64,000 bases of DNA from the NCBI GenBank assembly GCA_028274465.1, contig CM051458.1, positions 21,777,566 to 21,841,565 on the forward strand, in the 5' to 3' direction. Both the position numbers and the translations under genes were made by a program. The stretch is from Plantago ovata (lineage: Eukaryota; Streptophyta; Magnoliopsida; Lamiales; Plantaginaceae). Each line of letters opens with the position of its first letter. The stretch's first letter is position 1. Of this stretch, positions 24,391 to 34,044 are shown piece by piece. The notes under the pieces were generated by a model that did no database searches, had not been told where the DNA came from, and saw nothing but the letters and a program-made list of their open reading frames with translations.

Positions 24391-25430
24391 TTTTCCTTCT
24401 TTACATACTTAGTGTTTTCTCACTGGCTTTTTTATAGACTGCTGAAGAGTCTTGGAAAATATTCATGAATGATATTGCAAATGTTCGCGTGCTCATATTG
24501 AAAGGATGCAGAAGTGTGGTTCTGGTGGTCAGGAATTGGATGATGTACTAGAACCATCGCAAAGTTGGTTTACTCAAAGGTTTTATGATGATCCTATGCT
24601 TCATTCATTTGTGACAATGTTTGTGTTGAATTGAAGTCGAGGATTGGGGAGTCGATTAGAGCATCTCAGCATGATTCACCTAGTGATTCATTTGTTCCTG
24701 CCAATTTGAATGAGAGTCCGACTCAGGTTGATAATAATGAAGGAACCAGTGGTATGGAGAAGGAATTTGAATTATTAGATGATGTGTTGTATCCTGAGAA
24801 GCTGAAGAACATTGATGTTTCTTCTATAGCTAGAAATGTTGAGCTAGAGGTTAAGATGCAGGGTGGGATGCCTGATGATAGTGATCAGAATACGGAAGAA
24901 ATTGTTGAGGTGATGAGACTTGGTGTCTGGGGTGATGAGCAGATTGTTTTTGAGAAGAAGGGAGGTGATAAGGAACATGCTGTTCTTGATATAGAGGAGC
25001 ATGGTGGTGATCCAGATAATATAGTTGATAAAAATCTTGATATGAATGAGCTTGGTGGTGATGCAGTTAAGAAGGGTGAGAAAGAAGTTGATTTGGAGGA
25101 GCTTGGTGGTAATTCAGTGAACAAGGGGGAGAAGAAAGTTGATGTGGAGGAGGAAGTTGTTGTGATGCAGTGAACAAGGGGGAGAAGGAAGTTGATGTGG
25201 AGGAGGAAGTTGTTGCTGATACAGTGAAAATGTGGAAAGGAAGAGGAAGTTGTTGCTGATGCAGTGAAAAATGTGGAGAAGGAAGTTGATATGGAGGAGC
25301 ATGGAGGTTCTAAGGTTGATATGGCTGTTGTTGATGTAGAGAATCCTATGATTGGATCTTCAGGTAAGGAGTTGATGAGGATCATGGTTCTGATGATAGT
25401 CAGAAGCTCATGGACGATGAAGTTTGCTTC

Positions 25431-26161
25431 TACGTACTGGTAAGAAGGATATTCAAGGGATTGAGGTGGATTTAAGAGGTTCGGACATTGTTCATTGATA
25501 GGTTCCCCAACTTCTGTTCATGAACTTGATGTTTTGATGATTGTGGTGGTTTGATGATTCTCTTGATGTTGGGTTCTGCTGTTATGAGGGTGATTAAGAA
25601 GTATATAAAGGGCGGAATGAGATGAGATCTACAGAAAAGAAGTGGCTGACTAGTTGTTCTTCATAACTGAGGATATAAGGTATTTTTTTATTTTTTATTT
25701 TTTGCTGTTATTTTGTGTTCTACATTATATCATGGGATATTTAGGTGATATCATGGGGATATAACTTTGTATCATGGGTGTTTTTTTATTACAGTTCATG
25801 TAACTTTTGGGTCTTCCTTATATCATTTTTTTTTCTTTTTAATGTAGATCAAGGAAATTTGTTGATATGGGATTAAAGGCTATTTCATGTATGGAGATAG
25901 GGGCATTAGGACGTTGAGTCCTAAGAAGAGGATTTTCCACAATGTTTATTGATTGTTGGATCCGAAAATTTTTATTAAAAACCGAGCTTATCGCCGTCGC
26001 GACGGCCAGGGAGGAAACCGAATGTGGTTATCAATCCATATTCTGTATGTGTCTGACTGCTTTTTTTTTTTTTTTTTCTTGCGCTTTGATGTTTGTCAAT
26101 CAATGATTAATCGTAGTTTAAATCTGTTTTGTAGCATCCAGGGAGGAAGTTGGCTCATGCG
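25431..26161 (+). other. Decayed 3' part of the same locus, ending at the gap
   Basis: It continues the locus with short broken frames, two or three more TATCATGGGG motifs (25725-25785) and T-tracts. A possible exon around 25953-26035 is basic (K-N-R-A-Y-R-R-R-D). I cannot assign a domain. Confidence 0.35.
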
Positions 26162-26261
26162 NNNNNNNNNNNNNNNNNNNNNNNNNNNNNNNNNNNNNNN
26201 NNNNNNNNNNNNNNNNNNNNNNNNNNNNNNNNNNNNNNNNNNNNNNNNNNNNNNNNNNNNN
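26162..26261. other. Assembly gap (100 Ns)
   Basis: Exactly 100 Ns, a conventional scaffold-gap placeholder, so the true distance is unknown. Any frame spanning it is meaningless. It falls at the decayed end of the mobile-domain locus. Confidence 0.99.
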
Positions 26262-26766
26262 ATGATTGGTGGTTTTGATTTTTCATTTCCGAGATAATTT
26301 GTTTGATAAATGGCAGCCATTATACTTGTTTCTATTTGCAGTACACACATTCCTTAAGCTAGAGATGAGCAACAGTGATAGTTACTTGTGTTTCTGAATC
26401 TTTCACATGAAGTCGATGAAAGCTCTACAACAATTAAGCCCTTAGTTTGCTCTATCATTGTCCTTATCAACCCCCCCCCCCCACACACACACGTTCTGAT
26501 AGGCAATTAGCAAGCTCCACATAAGAAATCCGTGTTAAGAATATCGACGAGCTCTAACAAACGCATTAACAACTTGCTCACACATCACGCCTTAATTACT
26601 AGTATGATACAACCACACATCATGTCTTACTAGTATGATAGATGGTACAACATGGAATCTACCAGCCAGATTAACCTCTTGGCCGGACAAAAGGAATTCT
26701 AAGACACACATCAAGCCTTATTCATTTAACATGTTTCACGCGCATAAAAATATCTCTAGTATTAGT
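26262..26766. other. Intergenic stretch between the gap and the SINE
   Basis: Unique-looking AT-rich sequence with a poly-C/(CA)n simple repeat at 26471-26492. No gene seen. Confidence 0.55.
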
Positions 26767-26886
26767 AGCATGAAACTAATATAAGGAGTCATTAGATGGT
26801 CCAGCGGAATGGAGTTGAGTTGGTGAAGGGAGAGGTGCAGGGTACGATCCCAACGGAGACATAAGGCGATTTAAGTGTGGAGATAT

Positions 26887-27529
26887 TGTTCGTGATTTTA
26901 GTGTCATCAATTCATTTTAGTTTTAGTAGTAATGTGATTTGCTAGAGACTGATGCGATCTCTCGTTGAGGCTCGGAACAAGTTCGGGTAGTGCGGAGTGC
27001 ACGCTTGTTGAGCTAACGAGTTATCGGCCACGAATACGAAGCAGGGATCAAGGGGGCTGCGCCCCCTTGCGGGGTCGAGGGGCAGAGCCCCTCGCGGTGT
27101 TGCAAGGGGCGGAGCCCCTGTACGGGGTTGCAAGGAGCGGAGCCCCTGGCTGGGGTCCAAGGGGCATAGCCCCTGGTCAGCGGGCGGGGTGCGGGCCAGC
27201 GTCCCGAGCTTTTTGGATATATGCACCCCTTCGTGAACAAACAGGTTTGTTCTGAACAGATGCGCCCCTTCGTTCATACCTCTTCGTTTTGTACTTCTAT
27301 ATATTGAAGGAATCAGTCTCCTGAACAGATACAACGAAAACTCTTACATCCTCTCTACTTTCTGATCAAAATTCATATTGCCTGAATTAGATTGCCTTCT
27401 TGGATTATCCCGACAAGGAATTCGTGAAACCTAGGCAACAAGTTAGGGTCGAATTATCTTGTTTGGAAAGTGACTACACGATCCATTGAAGTTTTCCAAG
27501 ATTATCACAACCCTCATATTTTACTAACA
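26887..27529 (+). repeat. 5' LTR of copia-1
   Basis: Starts TGTTCGTG (TGTTGGTG in the other copies) and ends ACTAACA. It contains the GC-rich hairpin array 27050-27213 with GGGGCGGAGCCCC units. Confidence 0.95.
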
Positions 27530-27552
27530 AACAAACAAGATAATTTATTTCG

Positions 27553-30500
27553 TTGATAATCATGGTTGGAGCAAGCGGAAGCTCTGTTAGGGAGATGACG
27601 AACTACTTCGGGAAACAGGAGAAGTTCCAAGGCCACGACTTCAGACGCTGGCAAAAGAAGATGCACTTCATGATTACGGCCTTAGAGGTGGGGTACGTTC
27701 TGTCTACACCAATGCCGGAAGTGGAAGATGATGGACCAATTGATGCACTCAGGCGCAGGTCCAAGTGGGAAAACGATGACTATATCTGCAGAGGACACAT
27801 CCTAAACGGTATGTCTGATTCTTTGTTCGATATTTACCAAACTGTAGAGTCTGCGAAAGAACTGTGGGATTCTCTTGAAGCCAAATATATGGCAGAGGAT
27901 GCTTCAAGCAGGAAGTTCCTAGTGAGCGATTTCGACAACTACAAGATGGTTGATTCGCGGTCTGTCATGGAACAGTTCAATGAAATTCTCCGGATTCTCG
28001 GACAATTCACACAACATGATCTGAAGATGGATGAATCCATCTCTGTCTCAAGTATCATTGATAAGTTGCCTCCTTTATGGAAAGAGTTTAAACATACTCT
28101 GAAACATGGGAAAGAGGAACTATCTCTGGTTCAACTTGGAAGCCATCTTCGCATAGAAGAATATCTGAGGGCTTCGGAAGAAAAGGGCAAAGGAAAAGAG
28201 GTTGCTGGACCCTCGGTAAACATGATCGAAGAGGGTAATAAGAACAACAATAAGAACCAGAACAAAGGAAAGAAGCGTGCTAGGGACAACGACAACAAAG
28301 GTAGTTCTGGTTCTAACAAGAAACCGAAACTAGAGTGTTGGAAATGTGGTAAACCTGGCCACTTCAAGAAGGATTGTCGATCTGGCAAGAAGCAAGACAA
28401 CGCGAACACAAGTGGTTTGGGAAAGGGGTCTACGGACCAATCCCGAAACCAAGGTCAGAATCTAAAAAGTGATTTGAATAGTTTGATTGAATATTCAGTT
28501 TCACTTATTTCTGAAGCATATTATGTGCAGGATGATGCTATCGCGTGGTGGATAGATTCCGGCGCCACAACTCACGTATGCAAGGATCGTTGCTGGTTCA
28601 AGACACTTGTACCAGTGGATGACGGTTCTGTACTCTATATGGGAGATGATCACTTCGCTCCCGCGGAAGGCAAAGGAGACGTGGTGTTAGAATTTAGTTC
28701 AGGAAAGACAATCACTTTGTGTAATGTTTTGTATGTTCCTAAGTTACGTAAGAACCTGATTTCAAGCCCTGTATTGAATAAGCTTGGTTACAAGCAAGTT
28801 TGTGAATCCGACAAGTATACCTTGTCAAAGTGTGGTGTGTATATTGGATCCGGTTATTATAATAATGGAATGTTTATGATGAATCTTAATGGAGTTTTGC
28901 ATGATTCTAGTTCTGTATTTATGTCTTCTTCGAATTTGATTGATTCATCTCTATGGCATGCTCGTCTAGGACATGTGCATTATAAAATGATGCTTGAAAT
29001 GTCTAAAGATGATTTCATTCCTAATTTTGATGGAAATGTAGGAAAGTGTAATACTTGCATGTTAACTAAGATCACTAGAAAACCTTTTAAGAGTATAATG
29101 AGAAAATCTGTCATACTTGAATTAATTCATAGTGATCTTTGTGATTTGCATGCTACTCCATCATTAGGGAACAAGAAGTATGTTGTTACCTTCATAGATG
29201 ATGCATCTAGGTTCTGTTATGTTTATATGTTGCATTCAAAGGATGAAGCCTTAGATAAATTCAGAATTTATAAAACTGAGGTTGAATTGCAACAAAATGG
29301 CTTGATTAAGACCTTACGCACAGATAAAGGTGGTGAATATTATGATCTTGTATTTTTCCAATCCGTAGGAATCATTCATGAAACTATGGCTCCTTATACG
29401 CCACAACAGAATGGTGTGGCAGAAAGGAAAAATAGAGCTCTTAAGGAAATGGTGAATGCCATGTTGTTTTATTCTGGTTTAAGTGAGGGATTTTGGGGAG
29501 AAGCTATGTTAACAGCTTGCTATTTGTTAAATAGGGTTCCTAGCAAAAGGAACAAGACTACCCCATATGAACTTTGGTATAAGAAACGACCTAACTTGAC
29601 TTTTTTGCGAGTTTGGGGTTGTAGGGCCGTGGTTAGACTCCCGGACCCTAAGAGAAAAACTTTGGGCGAAAAAGGTATTGATTGCATCTTTGTTGGATAT
29701 GCTGAGCATTCCAAGGCTTATAGGTTTTATGTCATAGAACCTAATAGTTCTGTTTCTATTAACACAATTATAGAATCAAGAGATGTTATCTTTGATGAGA
29801 ATCGTTTCTCTTCAATACCTAGACCAAAATATGTTATACCAAATTCGAATGATGCTCTAAAAGATGATCATTCGAATGATGTACCAAGTGAGACTCCTGA
29901 ACCTCGTAGAAGCAAAAGAGCTAGGAAACCTAAATCTTATGGTTCTGATTTTCAACTCTACTTAGTTGAAGGATCAAAGGATCAGATTGAATCCCAATAC
30001 TCGTACTGTTACAGTATTGAGGAGGATCCAAGGACATATGATGAAGCTATTAAATCTCGAGATTCAGCCTTCTGGAAAGAAGCGATTGATGATGAGATTA
30101 GCTCTATCATGGAAAATAATACTTGGATCTTGTCTGATTTACCACCAGGTTGTAAACCACTAGGCTGCAAATGGATCTTCAAAAAGTAGATGAAAGTCGA
30201 TGGTACAATTGACAAATTTTAGGCTCGATTGGTTGTCCAAGGTTTTAGACAAAGGGAAGGGATCGATTACTTTGATACCTATGCTCCTGTTGCTCGTATC
30301 ACTACTATTAGTTAGATTGCTAATAGCCTTGGCGGCTATTCACAACCTAGTAATCCATCAAATGGATGTCAAAACAGCATTTCTTAATGGTGATTTGGAA
30401 GAAGAAGTGTACATGAAGCAACCGGAAGGATTTGTAATGCCTGGTAAAGAGAATAAAGTGTGTAAGCTAAATAAGTCATTGTATGGGCTGAAACAAGCAC

Positions 30501-31567
30501 CAAAACAGTGGCATCAAAAATTCGATGAGGTTGTTTTGTCTAATGGTTTCGTTCTGAACCAAGCGGACAAGTGTGTATATAGCAAATTTGATGCATCTGG
30601 TAAAGGTGTAATCATTTGTCTATATGCGGATGACATGTTGATATTTGGTACTGACCAAAATCAGGTTGATAGAACAAAGAAATTTCTGTCATCAAAGTTC
30701 TCCATGAAGGATATGGGAGAAGCAGACGTTATTCTTGGTATCAAGATTAAACGGGAGAGTAAAGGAATTGTTATCACACAATCTCATTACATTGAGAAGA
30801 TACTCAAGAAGTTCAATCTTGAAGATTGTTCTTCGGTAAGTACTCCCTTCAATCCTGAAGAAAATCTCTGGCCACATACAGGTAAACCTGTGGATCAGCT
30901 CGAATACTCAAGAGCCATAGGCTATTTGATGTATGCTATGACTAGCACTAGACCGGATATTGCTTATGCGATTGGTAAATTGAGCAGATTTACTAGCAAT
31001 CCTAGTAGACACCATTGGAATGCAATAACAAGGGTATTCAAGTACTTGAAAGGTACTACGAATCTTGGTTTGTCATATGTGGGATTTCCTTCGGTGTTAG
31101 AAGATTATACGGATGCTAGTTGGATAAATAATGATGACAAATCCTCTACAAGTGGATGGGTGTTTTTGCTTGGTGGAGGTGCCATTTCATGGGCTTCCAA
31201 GAAGAAAACATGTATAACTGACTCCACAATGGAATCTGAATTTGTAGCCTTAGCCGCCGCTGGTAAAGAAGCAGAATGGCTAAGGAAAGTAGTGTATGAG
31301 ATTCCTTTATGGCCTAAACCGATATCACCTATTTCTATCCGTTGTGATAGTGCTGCCACCTTGGCTAGAGCTTATAGTCAAATTTACAATGACAAGTCTA
31401 GACACTTGGGTGTTAGACATAGTATGATTAGGGAGTTAATCATGAATGGGGTGATATCCATTGAGTTTGTTCGGTCGCAACAAAACTTGGCTGACCACTT
31501 GACGAAGGGGTTGGCTAGGGACTTAGTGAGTAAGTCGGTGATTGGGATGGGATTAAAGTCCATCTAA
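27553..31567 (+). CDS. copia-1 gag-pol coding region (fossil)
   Basis: Domains follow the copia order: UBN2/gag from the first Met, a zinc knuckle C-x2-C-x4-H-x4-C near 28337-28378, and aspartic protease (W-I-D-S-G-A-T-T-H) near 28550. Then come the GAG-pre-integrase finger (L-W-H-A-R-L-G-H), the integrase core ([19 protein letters not shown]) and a [10 protein letters not shown] block. Reverse transcriptase (Y-G-L-K-Q-A-P, Y-A-D-D-M) and RNase H (the C-terminal A-D-H-L-T-K-G-L block) complete it. Integrase before reverse transcriptase is what defines copia. The start at 27553 (or the in-frame Met just after, at 27562) lies 24 bases beyond the LTR. Broken, about one or two interruptions. Confidence 0.92.
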
Positions 31568-32119
31568 ATCTACTAGCTGTGGTATACCCAATTCCCCTCT
31601 AATAACGTTAGAGGCCGAATTCAATGTGGAAAGACCATAGTTAGAGATTGGAGCACATGTGTTTATCTTCCCAAGGTATGTGCTCAGACCTGCAAGTGAT
31701 GTTAAGTTGAAGTATATCTTCTTAATGGTTCTTTTGACAAATTGCGAATGCAGGTGCAAGACTAAAAGGACCACCTATGTAAGCATGATGTTTCGCCGCT
31801 TCAAGAAGCTTGGACTTGGCTTTCTATATGCTTATTAATGGATAAGGACACATGGCTTGTATAGTGTCAAGTATGGATTGTAGATGTTGTAGAAACTTGT
31901 GTGTATGATATCTTCAGGTATTCAAATGGGTTGAAGGGTTCAATCGTTACGACACCCCGATTCTCGAGTATTTGGAATGTGTATTGTACTAAGATGAAAA
32001 TTCAATCCTAAGACATTTTCATTTATGCACTTGTTTGATCGTAATGTTTGTGTTTTACACTTGTTTATATGTTTATATATACTCAGTAAATCAAGGATTA
32101 CACTAAAATGGGGGGGATA

Positions 32120-32727
32120 TGTTGGTGATTTTAGTGTCATCAATTCATTTTAGTAGTAATGAGATTTGCTAAAGACTGATGCGATCTCTCGTTGAGGCTC
32201 GGAACAAGTTCGGGTAGTGCGGAGTGCACGCTTGTTGAGCTAACGAGTTATCGGCCACGAATACGAAGTAGGGGTCAAGGGGGCTGCGCCCCCTTGCGGG
32301 GTCGAGGGGCAGAGCCTCTCGCGGGGTTGCAAGGGGCGGAGCCCCTGGCTGGGGTCCAAGGGGCATAGCCCCTGGTCAGCGGGCAGGGTGCGGGGCAGCG
32401 CCCCGAGCTTTTTGGATATATGCACCCCTTCGTGAACAAACATGTTTGTTCTGAACAGATGCACCCGTTCGTTATACCTCTTCGTTTTGTACTTCTATAT
32501 ATTGAAGGAATCAGTCTCCTGAACAGATACAACGAAAACTCTTACATCCTCTCTACTTTCTGATCGAAATTCATATTGCCTGAATTAGATTGCCTTCTTG
32601 GATTATCCCGACAAGGAATTCGTGAAACCCAGGCAACAAGTTAGGGTCGAATTATCTTGTTTGGAAAGTGACTACACGATCCATTGAAGTTTTCCAAGAT
32701 TATCACAACCCTCATATTTTAGTAACA
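32120..32727 (+). repeat. 3' LTR of copia-1
   Basis: Starts TGTTGGTGATTTTAG and ends TTAGTAACA. Hairpin array 32276-32408 has one fewer unit than the 5' LTR. Confidence 0.95.
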
Positions 32728-32990
32728 GATATAAGGTGGTATAAGATATTATAAGGGTAGTGTGTTGTAATATTTGTTGTTTCAAAAAAAAGCATGAAAC
32801 TAATATAGGACAACTAATGACTAAATCCCTTTAACTCCGTATTGAATTAACATAAATGACTAATTTTTTTTGCCAAGTTGGAATTCTATCACGCACCTCT
32901 AACTCCCTAGTCAAACAATCGAGTAATTCTCTATATATGTGAAAAGACTATTAGTTACGATCAAGAAAGCATCATACAGTACATTATTAC

Positions 32991-33536
32991 TGTTGAGTTC
33001 GATTCAACAATAGTCGATTCTACCTAATCACAAAGCTCACAATACAACTAAACCACCAAGAACCATCTGCACCAAAAACAAACACATAACCACGCACACA
33101 ACCACAGAAAACAGAGCAAGAACGCAAGCAAGAAAGAACGCAAGAGTTTAACGTGGTTCGGTTCTAAATAACATACGTCCATGGAGATCAACCAGCTTCC
33201 ACTATATTATCACAATCCGCTATTACAAGTCACTAACCAATCACAAGAAACAGATTCTCTAGCTAGCACCTATAATATCGATAATATATAACTTGTCAAA
33301 GTAGTCGAACAAGCCTTCACTGTTCTGTTGTTATGTCTTTGAGCATACAGTATTCATCCCTTTATATAGCCTCCAATTCGCAGCTAAAATTTTAAGGAAT
33401 TCGAATAGGAATTCAATTCTTAATTAATAAAGACAATTTCCTTTTCATGATTGTTGTTGGGTAGAAGTTATCGACAGAGTTGCTCAACACCTTGCTTAAC
33501 ACCAGTCTTCTGCTGCTGCTGTATGTTGAGATAACA
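32991..33536 (-). repeat. 3' LTR of copia-2
   Basis: The plus strand starts TGTTGAGTTCG and ends GAGATAACA, bordered on the right by a tract that reads AAAGGTGGAGATTTGTGAGG on the element strand, a good polypurine tract. ATTAC (32986-32990) precedes it. The partner duplication is outside the window, so the edges rest on the TG...CA ends and the purine tract. Confidence 0.75.
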
Positions 33537-33569
33537 CCTCACAAATCTCCACCTTTAGCTCAACACCAA

Positions 33570-33765
33570 TGACCTCTGTATCCCTGAAGTTAGGACACCA
33601 CCCTTCTGCACCTCTAAGGTTAAGATGCACCCCCATGCTCATCTCTAAGGTTAAGACAAATCCTCATATGCACATTCCGTAGGTTAGAATGCAGCCCCCA
33701 TATGCACCTCTAAGGTTAAGATGCCTCCCCTTTCCATCCATGCGGTTAGGATGAACCCCCATATG
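33570..33765 (-). repeat. Degenerate ~35-bp tandem repeats in the copia-2 3' untranslated region
   Basis: Five or six imperfect copies of a CACCTCTAAGGTTAAGATGC-type phrase, with CCCCATATG spacers, lie between the end of RNase H and the polypurine tract. Confidence 0.7.
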
Positions 33766-34044
33766 TCTTGACACCCACAAGTCCCAGGCAAAACCTGAAC
33801 TTTAGTCCTCGAAGCGCCTTAGTCATAGCATCTGAAGCATTCAAAGATGTATGAATCTTCTTTATCTTCACAACTCCCTTGTCAATGATATCTCTGATGA
33901 AGAAAAACCTTACATCAATGTGTTTTGTCCTTTCATGATACACATGATGCTTAGTCAACATAATAGCATTTTGATTGTCACAGTGAATATTCACATGATC
34001 TTGTTGGACACCCAACTCATTCAATAATCCACCCAACCAAATAG

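Larger units (their letters stand above)
21700..25430 (+). pseudogene. Degenerate plant-mobile-domain / Ulp1-MULE-associated type gene
   Basis: First exon 21700-21865 encodes a basic, Ser/Thr/Lys-rich N-terminus. It joins in phase to the exon starting at 22874 (KKKRRKKGKS, then a domain with LPRKFTPWLVER, DDVYDLFMIP, FKKLFVLYVCGVFLAPLP, YDWCSFVLDKL and GCLWVLIGCY) that runs to a donor after 23873. A further exon from 24438 leads into an acidic region (24631-25173) with repeated E-L-G-G-D and K-G-E-K-E-V-D units. The pattern resembles the aminotransferase-like/DUF1985 domains found with Ulp1 proteases in Kaonashi-type MULEs and in domesticated plant mobile-domain genes. The frame changes near 23180, again after 24480, and in the acidic repeats past 25170. 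No Ulp1 catalytic domain is seen before the N gap. It is either a decayed transposon gene or a decayed domesticated copy. Function unknown. Confidence 0.5.
26887..32727 (+). mobile_element. LTR/copia element copia-1, near-complete, TSD GATAT
   Basis: 5' LTR 26887-27529 and 3' LTR 32120-32727, flanked by GATAT at 26882-26886 and 32728-32732. The gag-pol region is 27553-31567, and a purine tract (GGGGGG at 32111) precedes the 3' LTR. The LTRs look about 97% alike by eye, apart from one hairpin unit missing in the 3' copy, which suggests a fairly young insertion. The primer site after the 5' LTR is not the usual initiator-Met type and I could not name it. The element appears nearly whole, with about one or two breaks in its coding region. 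It inserted into a SINE. Confidence 0.95.
26788..32790 (+). mobile_element. tRNA-type SINE (about 155 bp), split by copia-1
   Basis: Left part 26788-26886, right part 32733-32790. The left part has A-box-like TGGTCCAGCGGA and B-box-like GGGTACGATCCC. The right part ends in TTGTTTC plus eight As. A direct repeat of 20-21 bp with a single one-base difference flanks the whole (26767-26787 and 32791-32810), the long target duplication expected of a SINE. The copia element accounts for everything between. Only the SINE ends are element sequence, although the span covers 6 kb. Confidence 0.82.

Noticed and set aside
25953-26350. Open frames crossing the N run
   Set aside because: The frames are open only because Ns cannot encode stops.
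26942-27334. Open frames over the copia-1 5' LTR (also 32169-32532)
   Set aside because: Same GC-rich LTR array; LTR sequence, not genes.
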